From Neocallimastix lanati (nom. inval.) (taxonomy: Eukaryota > Neocallimastigomycota > Neocallimastigomycetes > Neocallimastigales > Neocallimastigaceae), in NCBI GenBank assembly GCA_016946835.1, contig JACVTC010000038.1:1275001-1302500 (forward strand): DNA of 27,500 bases, written 5' to 3'. This document shows positions 1 to 16,892 of this stretch, piece by piece (the stretch's first letter is position 1; the number at the start of each line of letters is the position of its first letter). The position numbers and the translations under genes were made by a program. Under the pieces are notes generated by a model. The model was given only the letters and a program-made list of their open reading frames with translations, had not been told where the DNA came from and ran no database searches.

Positions 1-1453
1 TTTTATTTTATGGATCAAATTATAAAATTAAAAAAAAAAAAGAACATTAAAAAAAAAACTTTTTTATTTTTAAACAAACAAACAAACAAACATTAAAATG
101 AAAAGTAAAATAAAAAAAAAAATTTAAATTTAATTTTTAATTTACCAAAGAGTTTATAAAAAAAAAAAAATTAAAATAATATTAATTAATATAAAATAAA
201 ATTCGCAAATAAAAAAAAAATTTTTTTTAATTAAAAAAAATAAAAATAAAATATATCAAATATATGATAATATATTAATAATAAAAATAAATAAATAATA
301 AAATAATAAATAATAAATAATTGAATAATTGAATAATAAATAATAAATAATAAATAATAAATAATAAATAATAAATAATAAATAAATAAATAATAAATAA
401 TAAATAATAAATAATAAATAATAAATAATAAATAATAAATAATAAATAATAAATAATAAATAATAAATAATAAATAAATAAATAATAAATAATAAATAAT
501 AAATAATAAATAATAAATAATAAATAATAAATAAAATAATAAATAATAAATAAATAATAAATAATAAATAATAAATAATAAATAATAAATAATAAATAAA
601 ATAATAAATAATAAATAAAATAATAAATAATAAATAATAAATAATAAATAATAAATAAAATAATAAATAATAAATAATAAATAATAAAAAATAAATAATT
701 AAATAATTAAATAATTAAATAATTAAATAATTAAATAATTAAATAATAAATAATAAATAATTAAATAATAAAATAATATTAAATAATAAAATAATAAAAA
801 AATAATAATAAATAATAATAATTAATAAATAATAAATAAATAAATAATAAAATAATAAATAATAATAAATAATAATAAATAATAAATAATTAATATTTAA
901 AATAGAATTATAATTATTTTAATTAAAAAAATTTTTTTAAAAATTTAAATTAAAAAAAAAAAAAAGTTGAATAATCAAATAATATATTCATTTAATATTA
1001 TTATTATTTTCAATTTTTACTTTTTTTTTATTTATATTATTAATTAATAAAGAGTATATTATTTGAATAATAAATATTTTATTTTTATTTTTATTTATAA
1101 CAGAAATAATAATTCAAAGGGATATAATATATTAACTGTTACTTTATTTTTATATATCATAATGTGAAACTTTTAGTATACTTTTTTTTTCTTTTTTTCA
1201 AAATAACTATTATTATAATTTTTTTTTATTTATTAATACTTTTTTATATATATATTAATATTAAATAAGTACTTTAATAGTAGCAATTAAAAAAAAAAAA
1301 AAAAACTAAAAACTAAATTTAATGTTTTAAAAGTACTTTATAAGAAAATACCTAAAGATTTAAAAATAAAAATAAAAATAAAAATAAATTTAAAAATATA
1401 AAAAAAAAAAAAACTAATAAACAAAAAAAAAAAAAGCTCATAAAAAACAAAAC

Positions 1454-1484
<31 letters not shown>

Positions 1485-1809
1485 ACATATATATTATAAT
1501 ATATATAATAATAATGATATCCCATTTAACTAATTTTTATATTCCATTTCTATTTAAATTACCTTATCTAAAAAGATATAACATTGAATATTTATTTTAC
1601 TGAAATAATTAAAACAGAACACAAAACAAAACAGAAAATAATAAAAAAAAAAAAAAAAAAAAGAGTAAGAATAATAATATATATATATATAAAATTTATA
1701 TATGATAATATCTTTTTTTTTTTTTTTTTTTTTTTTTTATATATATATAAAATAATTATTACAATTATTTTATTATAATTATAAGTATTTTATTTTTATA
1801 ATAAGAATT

Positions 1810-1844
<35 letters not shown>

Positions 1845-1885
1845 AAAAAAAAAAAAAAAAAAAAAAAAAGAAAAAATAGAACATA
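1..1885. other. Non-coding region upstream of the Asn-rich gene
   Basis: No open frame here resembles a protein; the only longer frames are translated homopolymers. The stretch holds a heptamer array (about 286-893), A- and T-tracts, short AT dinucleotide runs and no unique-looking block. The last 180 bases carry a T28 run (1812-1839) followed almost directly by an A26 run (1844-1869), ending 16 bases before the ATG at 1886. Long dA:dT tracts are typical of nucleosome-poor promoters in A+T-rich genomes, so the promoter and 5' UTR probably lie at about 1480-1885. No specific factor site can be named. Confidence 0.6.
286..893. repeat. AATAAAT heptamer satellite array (left)
   Basis: About 600 bases built mostly from the 7-bp unit AATAAAT in head-to-tail order. 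Units with an added A or AAT and some AATTAAAT and AATTGAAT variants interrupt it. The cleanest stretch is roughly 340-700. The unit gives no open frame because it contains TAA. A second array of the same unit lies at about 7903-8060, so the Asn-rich gene is flanked on both sides. It does not match known telomere repeats. Confidence 0.85.
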
Positions 1886-3107
1886 ATGGAATTGAATGCA
1901 TGGAAAGCATATTCGGAACTGGATGATGGTTTACTTAGTAAACCTCTCAATACTGTTAACACTAATACAAATTATGCAAAAGATAAACGCTATAATAACC
2001 TATCACAATTTATTGATACTGAAGATGAAAGCGAATTAATGGAAACAAGAATACCACCAAAGGCATCTGCTCCTTTTATACCTATGGAATCATTAAATCA
2101 TTCTTTATTTAATAGTATCAGTGAAAATTCTTCTAGTATGTATAACTTTCAATCCAATAGTAACTCTATTATTGAAAATAATAATAATAATAATATCAAT
2201 ACTTCTACCAGTAATTCTATTAATACCAATAGCAATACTAATAATACCAATACTAATAATAATACCAATACCTATACAACTGCTATTACTAAAAATACTA
2301 CAGCTAATAATAATACCTTTAATGAAAATTCAATTTTAAGGAATCATGGTACAGGTCATAAAAAAAGTGTTATCTTTAAAGATGAAATAGATGAAGTTAT
2401 CACCAATAATGACGATACTTCATATTCTTTAACATTAGAGAGAAATTTTAATAAAAATTTTTCAAGTAACTCAAAATATGAATCAATTTTACAGTCTTCT
2501 CCTCCTTCTCAATTTAATAATAGTAATACTTCCTATGATCCTTCCCCTATTAATATAAATATTAATGTTAATGATAATGAAAAACCTGTTCTTTTAAATG
2601 GAAATACCTCTTTATCTTCTACAACACAGAATAGACCTCGTAGAGGTAGCATTTTAAAAAATGGTTTAAATTATCATGAAAAAATTAATTATAATAATAA
2701 TAATAATAATAATAATGAAAATAGTATAGATTACTCTAATAATAATAATAATAATAATAACTATCCATTAAATCATAATAATACTATTAATCATCAATTT
2801 ATTAAAGAAAGTAAAGAAAATATTAATAGTGGAAATAATAATAATAATAATAATGATGAAAATTTGAATGATAATACGTTTACTTCAAATATAATCGATG
2901 TACCCATTGAAACAATAAAAGATTTCAATCCGGAGGAAAGTGAAATTATTAATGATGTACCAAATACTTCTACTGATTTAATTAATAAAATGAGATTTAA
3001 AAATGATACCACTCAAAGTCCATTTTTAACTAATTTAAGTTTTAATAGTTTATCTTGGAATGATGCCAACAGTATCGAGAGCAGTAATCAAAGTCATTTT
3101 TACAATA

Positions 3108-3139
<32 letters not shown>

Positions 3140-4102
3140 CATGGAAGTAGTAATAACATTAATACCAACAACAATAACAATAATAATATTAATAATATAA
3201 ATAATATTAGTCGAACAAAAGTAGTAAAGTCCAATTATATAGAAAATGAATTAACTACTCCAAAAATTAGAAATAATCAACAGCAACAAAAACAAAATCT
3301 ATTTGAAACTCCTAAAAATGATCCATATTCTTTCAATCTTAACTATTTATCACAGGATAATAAATCTACTCCTAAAAATCAACGCTCTAAACTACGACAA
3401 AGTTATACCAATGATTACCATAGTATCCCTAATAGTAATGCCATTAAAGATGCTCCTCCAATGAAAAAAAATTTTGAGTATGAAAACTTTTTGGAAACGT
3501 CAAATGATAATAATGAACTTCCAAATTTTTATTATCAAAATGTAAAATTTTATCAGGGAGTTAATGGCCCGTATACCCATGAAGATTCATTATCATCTCA
3601 ATTTAGCAATGAAATTACTCCTGTTCGAAATATAAAATATCCAAGGATGAATCATGATAATGGTGATGATGATGATAATAATGATGATGATGATGAAAGA
3701 GAAAGGGAAAGAAATCGAAGTTACACGAGTAGTTGTCATACACCAGATGGATTTGCTATTCATGATGGAATTCATTTGGAAACAAGGCGTAGCTTTTATG
3801 AAAATAATAAAAAAGCAACTTCCTCCTCAAATTATACAAATGATCGATATTGGAAAAAACTTGAAATAAAAAGTAAAAAATTCTATGACATAAGAAAGAA
3901 ACAACGAGAAAATAAATTTAAAAGAATGATGAATAAAAAAATGGGTAGTACTAAAACTCAAGATCAAACTGGTCTCTTAAATAAATTTAAAAAATTAACT
4001 GTAAATTCGGGTACAGAAATAAATGATGATATATTAATTGTGGATCCAAGAATAAAAGAAAGATTGAAAATTACCGATACTACGAATACGACTGCCAACG
4101 AT

Positions 4103-4151
<49 letters not shown>

Positions 4152-5695
4152 TAAAAAAAGATAAATCTAATAGGAATGGATTCAATAAGCTCAATAAGGG
4201 TGAAATGAATCTTAAGTTTAGGAAAAATCCTTTAAATATTAAAGCTATACCTTCTTCATATATTCTTAATACAGTAAGTGCTTCTAATAGTAATCTGTAT
4301 TCAACAAGTGGTGATTTGTTTCCTCAATCAAAAAATCAAAAGAATCTCTCACTCAATAAATTAAATCATGGTATGATTCATTCTTCCAGTTTACCTAATT
4401 TAACAGAAAAACAAAATACTGAATATTCAATAGATTATCCTCTTCAATCAAATTCTCCTCCTCATCCTCATTCCCCTCCTCCAAATCCACCTTCATTATT
4501 ACATGAAAAATTTGATCAATTATTTTTCTTTAAAGATTCTGAAGAAATAACAGAAACAGAAAAAATAAAAAATCAAAATCAAAATGAAAGTCGAAAAGAA
4601 AAAAATATTGATTATGATAGTGATTATAGTATTAATGAAAATGAATTAAAAAATAGAGATGATAATTATAATGTTGATAATTATCAGCATGAAATAGGAG
4701 AAGATGGAGAAGAAGAAGAAGATAGAGAAGAAGAAGAAGAAACAAGACAAAATTATATTAATTCTCTTAATAAATTTTCTCAAAAATCCAATAAACTAAA
4801 ACATTCCTTTAAAAAATCTTATTCACTACCTGTATTAAAAATTAAAAAAGAAGAAGATAAACAACTACATCTTAATCGTCCAACACTTAATTCCTCTAAT
4901 CATTATATTAAAAATAATTGGAATGAAATCAAAGATAATAAAATAAATTTTAAAAAATTAGAAAAACAAATCATGAAGAGAGGTGTCGGTAATAAACCTA
5001 CTGGAAGAAAAACTTATATTGATGATGTCATCAAAGAAAACACTCAAAAACCCGAATATTATTATAAAAATTATTTAACAGAAACATTTGGTGAAGAACG
5101 TAAACATTTAGTACAAAATTATTTAGATCAATTTAAACAGAAATTAAATCAAAATCAAAATGATTCTAATCCTAATAGTAATAGTAATAGTAATCCTAAT
5201 CTTGAAAATAAAATTTCAATAAATGGTATAAATATTAATATTAACAAGTATGGTGATGTTAATACAAGTCAAACTAAAAAAGCCATAAAATATATTAGTA
5301 ATAGAGTAGCAACAAAGGTAACAACCGTTCAACCTTTTGAAAATCAATATAATAATCTTATATCTTTACAAGATCCTAATGATTATACCAGTAAGGATAA
5401 TAAGAAAAAAATTATACCTGGAATAAGTTATATTCCAAGAGCTAAAAAAGTGATTAATAAGGATTGGTTAGCCTCATTAGAAATTAAACCTCCAACAATT
5501 GAGGAAGTGTAAGTTATATAAAATAAAATACATACATATATATATATATATATATAAAGAAATTTAAATAAAATAGGAGTATATATATAAATATTATTAT
5601 TATACTTATTTATTCTATTTGAATTTCTTTTATTATTATTATTATTATTACTCTTATTATTATTATTATTATATAAATATATTAATTAATTATTA

Positions 5696-5767
<72 letters not shown>

Positions 5768-6103
5768 TTAAATAGTAATGATTTAGAAGAATTTAAAGAA
5801 GTTGAAATAATAACTGATTCTAATTTAAAATTAAAAGATAATCCTATGGAAAAACCATTTTTTACAAAATATACTACAAAAGATGGCCATTGCTTTTTAC
5901 AAGAAAATAATCCTGATCATCCAGTACCGTCTTATTCTTCTTTAGTTCTCAATTTAATGAATGCAAAACAATTTCTTAATTTACAACTTCCAAAACCATT
6001 AGATGTATCAGAAATTGTTACTTTTTCAGAATCCATGTCCGAATTTATTCAAAGATCCTATTCCGAAAGTAAAAAATTCAATATACAAAGTCAAATAAAA
6101 TAA
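1886..6103 (+). CDS. Asn-rich, probably disordered protein with PP1-docking-like motifs; family unknown
   Basis: Two exons, join(1886..5508, 5776..6103), encode 1316 residues. The donor is GTAAGT at 5509 and the acceptor TAG at 5773-5775. Reading through instead hits TAA at 5510, and the join restores the frame into the second exon. The start has an in-frame TAG nine bases upstream. I do not recognise the family. The protein is low-complexity, with many AAT-encoded Asn runs, acidic stretches (EEEEDREEEEE near 4700-4740) and a Lys/Arg-rich, possibly helical block (about 3840-3945). The last 130 residues, spanning the intron, are less repetitive and look conserved. Residues 149-152 (SILR), 160-164 (KSVIF) and 255-258 (SILK, in RRGSILKNG) match SILK and RVxF consensus motifs for protein phosphatase 1. 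These motifs are short, so a PP1-regulatory role is inference. The gene structure is secure; the function is not. Confidence 0.85.
5509..5775 (+). other. Intron 1 of the Asn-rich gene, with TTA microsatellite
   Basis: The intron is 267 bases, from GTAAGT to TAG. It contains a short ATT run (5633-5653) and a longer TTA array (about 5696-5763) that runs almost to the acceptor. The codon split by the intron reads GT|T (Val). Confidence 0.85.
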
Positions 6104-6211
6104 AATATAATAATTATTAATGTTAATACTATTAAATATTAATCATTTTTATTATTGTTATTGTTATTGTTGTTATTTTTTTTTTATTTAATACATTATA
6201 TATATATATTA

Positions 6212-6254
<43 letters not shown>

Positions 6255-7388
6255 TTGAAAATAAAATAAGAAAATAGAAATAATTATGTTAATATTTACA
6301 AATAAAGATAAAAAAAAAAAAAAAAAAAAAAAATAGAAATTTATATTAATTTCACAAGTAAAAATCATACTTTATATACTTTAAAGAAAAGGATATTATA
6401 AAAAAGAAAAAAACAATTTTTTTTTATACTAATATTACTAATTTATTGAAAGACAAACATTCATAAAAATCCCATATATATATATATAACATGTACACAG
6501 TTTTATATTTTTCTTATCTAAAATATATATTATTCTTAAATAATAATAATAATAAAAATTCTGTATTATTCTTTTTAATTTATTGTATTATTATTATTTG
6601 TATTTTTTTTTTTTTTTTTTTTTTATTTTATTTTTTTTATTTACTATTTTTTTATTTTATTTCATTTCTTATTTCTTATATTTTATTTCTTTCGCATATT
6701 CCTATTATGATAATGTTTCTACAATAAACTAATTAATCCATATTTATGTCATAAAAATATTTTATGTTATGGAATTACTAATATTTATTATTATAGATGC
6801 ATATTTTATACTTTATATCTTTCAAAATGTGGCTTAAATATTTATGCCTCAAAGTCTTTGAAGTTTATTTCCCTAAACCTACTTATTCTGAAAGTATAAT
6901 TTGATGTATTTTATATATATCAACTATGATTAAACATGATTAAACTCTTTAATTATTTACTCTTAATAAATTATATATATATTTTTAGATATATTATTAC
7001 CATATTATATTTAAATGATTATCCATTTTTTTTTTATTCATTTAAAATTTTAACTTTGTTTTAGCGAATAAAATTATTTATATTTATAATGCTTCATTTT
7101 TGTGAATATAACTTGTAATCCTATAATTTATCTGGAAATATTATCAAGTTTTATATTATGGATTAAATACTCATAAGATTTTTATACTATCTAATTATAT
7201 TATTAATTATTGCAATTCTCTGGTTTAATGCTATTTAAATTATAATTATGACTACTTTTTGACTTTAATTTATTATTTAGAGGGTTTTTTTTTTTTTATT
7301 TTTTTTATTTTTTTTAAAGTTTTAAAATTTATATTACTCATCTTCAATGTTGATCAATAATGAGAAGTTGATTCAGTTTCAAATAATA

Positions 7389-7428
7389 ACTTTTAAGAGT
7401 TAAATAAGACTCTTAATCTGTTAAAAGT
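7389..7428. repeat. Nested inverted repeat (alternative hairpins)
   Basis: Two perfect 8-bp inverted repeats share bases. The inner is TTAAGAGT at 7393-7400 with ACTCTTAA at 7409-7416 and an 8-base loop. The outer is ACTTTTAA at 7389-7396 with TTAAAAGT at 7421-7428. They cannot both form fully, because 7393-7396 belongs to each. It lies in the complex island between the first two genes. There is no sign of a function. Confidence 0.5.
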
Positions 7429-7902
7429 CCATAATTAGTTTTTATAATTATGTCTTTTTTTTCAATGATGTATTTCTATTGTAACTTTATTATATTTATT
7501 TTTAGTACAAAGTATTTTCTTTTGTATCTTATAATGTGGCTTATATATTAAAATATTATTATATTATATTTGTTTATCTATTTATTTATATTTATTTATA
7601 TATATATTTATTTATCTGTTTATTTATTTATTTGGTAATATTTTGAAAAAAAAAATTTTTTTATTTTTCTTATATTAATTATTTCTATATATTAAAATAG
7701 ATTATTAAAAAATAATTTAATTTTTTCTACTTCCATTTTAATTTATTTAATTTATTTATTAAAAATATATTTATTCACTTAATTAAAAATATTTAAAAAA
7801 AAAAATTAAATAAAAAAAATTTAATTAAATTAAAATTTATATTTTTTTAAATTTTATATTTTATCTCATAAAAAATATAACAAATAGAAAAAATAGAAAA
7901 AA

Positions 7903-8151
7903 ATAATAAAATAATAAATAATAAATAATAAATAATAAATAATAAATAATAAATAATAAATAATAAATAATAAATAATAAATAATAAATAATAAATAATA
8001 AATAATAAATAATAAATAATAAATAATAAATAATAAATAATTGAATAATAAATAATTGAATTAATAAATAATAAATAATTAATAAATAATAAAATAATGA
8101 GTAATAAATAAATAATTTAATAATTAATTAAATAATTATTAAATAATTAAG

Positions 8152-8180
<29 letters not shown>
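7903..8180. repeat. AATAAAT heptamer satellite array (right)
   Basis: Near-perfect head-to-tail AATAAAT units run from about 7910 to 8040, then degrade through AATTGAAT and AATTAAT variants to about 8180. The unit and the variant types are the same as in the array at 286-893, which suggests a shared origin or the same slippage process. Confidence 0.85.
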
Positions 8181-8182
<2 letters not shown>

Positions 8183-8382
8183 ATAATTATTAATAATTTA
8201 TAAGGTTTTATAATAAAATAAAATATAAATATGAAAATTTGGGTTATTCAAAAAATTTTTTTTTTTTTTATATTTTTTTACTTTAAAAATTGTTATTATT
8301 TTATTTTTTTTTTTTCTATTTTATTTTACATATTTTTTTTATACTATTTTATTTTTTTTTATAAAATTTGTATAATTTTTCG

Positions 8383-8417
<35 letters not shown>

Positions 8418-8539
8418 TTTAAATAAATTGTATGAAAGTATAATCACATAATATTTTAAATAAAATTGAAATATAAACTATTATATCAATTTTAAATAAG
8501 GAATAAAAAATAATTTAATAGGTAATTAATATAAATAAT

Positions 8540-8570
<31 letters not shown>

Positions 8571-8890
8571 TAGTTTCTTAACAATTAATATTTTTAAAAT
8601 AAAGTAAAGAATGGAATAATAAGAAATAATAATAATAAAAATAATGATAATAAAAAGAAAAAAAAAATAAAAAATAAAAAATAAAAAATAAAAAAAATAA
8701 AAAGAAATAAAAGGAAAAAAAAAAAAAAAGGAAAAACAATAAATCTATTAATAAATTGAATTAAAAGGTTGAATATTTAAATCTATAACATAACTTATAA
8801 ATATATAAAAAGTCTATTATTATTATTATTATTATTATTAAAATATCTATTATTATTATTATTACTAAAATATTTCATAAATAAATTAAG

Positions 8891-8929
<39 letters not shown>

Positions 8930-9099
8930 TTAATGATACATCATAATTAATCTGATTAAAGAAATTAATATATATATTATTATTAACATTAGTAATGTCC
9001 TTTTTTTTTTTTTTTTTTTAATAAATGTATATATTTATATATATTATTTTATTTAATTTTAATTTACTTTTAATTATAGATACAACAAAAAAAAATAGA

Positions 9100-9420
9100 T
9101 AATTTGAAATTTTGATTATACTTTAATTAAAAATTTCAAATATATATATATATATATTTGAATATTTAATTATTCTATAAAAATTTCAATTATTTTATTT
9201 TATTTTTTTAATTTCTGATTATAATTGAAAATTTCATACATATATATATATATATATATTTTTTAATATTTATTTTATTTTATTTTATTTTATTTTTTTA
9301 ATTTCTGATTGAAATTAAAAATTTCATACATATATATATTTTAATATATATTTTATTTTATTTTATTTTATTTTTTTAATTTCTGATTATAATTAAAAAT
9401 TTCATATATATTTTTTTTAT
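9100..9420. repeat. Degenerate 80-90 bp minisatellite upstream of ARMC8-like gene
   Basis: A core beginning ATTTCTGATT and ending AAATTTCAT recurs at 9211, 9301 and about 9379. Each core is followed by an (AT)n run and an ATTTT-repeat run, and a weaker copy precedes them near 9107-9140. Copies differ by substitutions and by the length of the internal AT and ATTTT runs. The array ends about 350 bases before the ATG at 9767, so it lies in or near the promoter region. Confidence 0.7.
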
Positions 9421-9766
9421 TTTATTTTTTTTTTAATTTTAAATAATTCATCATTTCTAACCTTTTTTTCATATATATTTATATATTATTATTTTATTAA
9501 TATTGTACATATAATATACATCTATATAATATAATAATTTAATAATATATAGCAAATACAAAAAATAGTTTCTTTGATAGAAATTTTAACTACTATATAT
9601 ATTATATATATTTAAAAAAAAATATATATATATATTTATATATTCATATATTGTGAAACAAACAAAAATAATTTCAACTTTATAAATTAACAAATCAATC
9701 AGTAATATTAAAAATCCAACGATAACAATAACAATAATATTAATATAATAAAGGTAAAAGTAAAAA

Positions 9767-14873
<5,107 letters not shown>

Positions 14874-15453
14874 ATATAAGAATAATAATATATAATAAAT
14901 AAATAAAATTATATATCAAATAGCTATATACGATTCAATAAATAATTATAACTAATAATAATAATAATAATAATAATAAAATTTATAGCAATATTAATAA
15001 TAAATAATAAATAAAAATAAAAATTATTTTTTAATTAATAGCAATATATAATAAAAATAATTATAAAAAAAAATAAAATCGTTGGTTTAATAAATTTTAT
15101 TTATATTATGGATATATATATATATATATTAATTATTACTTTTTAATTTGTTGATTGTTCATAAAATAACTAGATAAAATTTTTATAAACTGTTTGTAAT
15201 TTTTTTTTTAAAAAAAACTATATATTTTCTTTTCATTTTTTTTTTTTTTTTTTTTTTTAATAATGTTACCAGATTAATTAATAAAAATATAATATTAATA
15301 ATAGAAATTTTTATTATTATTATTATTAATATTATTATTATTAACTAAATTATTATTATTAGCTAAATTATTATTATTAGCTAAATTATGGAAATTATAT
15401 CATTTTTTATTGTATTTGATTTATTTATCTTTAATAATGAATGAATGAATGAA

Positions 15454-15489
<36 letters not shown>

Positions 15490-16226
15490 TCTACATATAT
15501 CTACATATATTTTTTCATCTGCTTATGAAATTATAAATAATTAAAATAGCATTTTTCTTTATATAAATATTCTATTTAAATATTAAAACTAGTTTTATTA
15601 TTAATAATAGTAAAGTATAATTGAATAAAAAATATATATATATCATATATATATGGTTTAAAAATATTTATAAAATAAAAATTAAAAAATTATTATATAT
15701 ATTTATATATATTTATATAATTATATCTATATTATTTATTTAAATATATAATTTTTAAAAATAAAAAAAAAAAAAAAAAAAAAAAAAATTTAATTAAAAA
15801 ATAATTGTTGAGAAGTTGAAATAAATTAATATATATACATATTGATATTTAAATTTTATTTATAATTAAAGTTTTAAATATAAAAAAGATTTTTTATTTT
15901 TTTATTTTTTTTTTTTTTTGAATAAATTAAAATTTAATTGAAATTGAATTAAATTTTTTGTTTTTTTTTTATTTTCAATTATTTATAAAAAATTTTAATT
16001 AATAGAACTATATTTTCTTTCAAAAGTAAAAAAAAAAAAATTTTTTTATTATTTCTCTAACTATTTAAATAAAATTATTATATAAATATATAAATATCTA
16101 TTTCATATTTCAAGAAATATATATTAATTCATTTTTATTATTATAAATCAATTTACAATTATTATTATTATTCATAATACTATAATAGAGTTATTCATTA
16201 TATTATTAAAGTAAAAAAAAAAAAAA
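14874..16226. other. Non-coding interval between ARMC8-like gene and IFT25
   Basis: No gene seen. It presumably holds the 3' UTR of the ARMC8-like gene and the promoter of IFT25. Contents: AAT and ATT microsatellites, an 18-bp unit repeated about three times (15333-15388), a short AATG run (15437-15458), an AAT run (about 15459-15487), A- and T-tracts and AT dinucleotide runs. An A-tract (16213-16227) abuts the IFT25 ATG. Confidence 0.55.
15333..15388. repeat. 18-bp tandem repeat, about three copies
   Basis: The unit TTATTATTATTAGCTAAA recurs head to tail. The first copy reads AACTAAA instead of AGCTAAA. It lies about 460 bases past the ARMC8-like stop codon. Confidence 0.7.
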
Positions 16227-16834
16227 ATGATAACCACTGAAATTGAAAATTCAACAAATCTCAGTCATAGTCCTGTTAACGTCACTGAGGATAAACAATT
16301 TAAAATGAAAGTTCTTATGGCAACTTCATTAGATAGTCGTCATGGAATGGAAAATATTTTAGATGGGTAATATATATATATATATGCTTATATGCTTATA
16401 TGCTTATCATATTTAAAATAAAATAAAATAAAAAACAGCATTTTTTTTTTAGAATACTATCATTATAAAATTTTATTATATATAATATATATGCATATTC
16501 ATATTTTATGGCTAATAAAACAACATTTTTTTTTTTTTTTACTATACAATTTTTATTATCATTATGACTATTACCATTACTATTATAGACGTATTAATAC
16601 TTTCTGGATATCAACTGGATTATTTCCACAAGAAATTATTGTAGCTTTATCTACAAGTGTTTTACTAAAAACAGTAACATTAACTACCATGAAAGGTAAT
16701 AAAAAAAATTATGCTATAAGATAAAATTAAGCAATATGAAAACAATAATATAACTATTTTTTTTTTTTTTATATTAAAAATTATATAAGTATATGAAAAT
16801 ACATAAAAAATAATATATTAATAAAATTTTATTC

Positions 16835-16892
<58 letters not shown>

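Larger units (their letters stand above)
6104..9766. other. Long non-coding interval between the Asn-rich and ARMC8-like genes
   Basis: No convincing gene on either strand. Contents in order: an AAT microsatellite (about 6211-6252); T- and A-tracts; a more complex, less repetitive island (about 6720-7560) without a usable frame; a heptamer array (about 7903-8060, degraded to 8180); T-tracts near 8384-8416 and 8540-8569; A-tracts near 8890-8926; and a degenerate 80-90 bp repeat (about 9100-9420). The last 300 bases are presumably the promoter and 5' UTR of the ARMC8-like gene. No tRNA- or rRNA-like block was seen. Confidence 0.55.

Noticed and set aside
1886-5508. Identity of the Asn-rich protein as KNL1/Spc105 because of its SILK and RVxF motifs
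   Set aside because: KNL1 needs MELT repeats, a coiled coil and C-terminal RWD domains. None is visible, and the motif order differs (SILR, KSVIF, then SILK).
6132-6727. Small Phe/Tyr/Ile-rich frames on both strands after the Asn-rich gene
   Set aside because: They are translated T-tracts and AT-microsatellites, with no start context, family resemblance or composition of a real membrane protein.
8231-8422. 63-residue Phe-rich frame resembling a hydrophobic peptide
   Set aside because: It consists almost entirely of T-tract codons and ends in a T homopolymer; judged chance.
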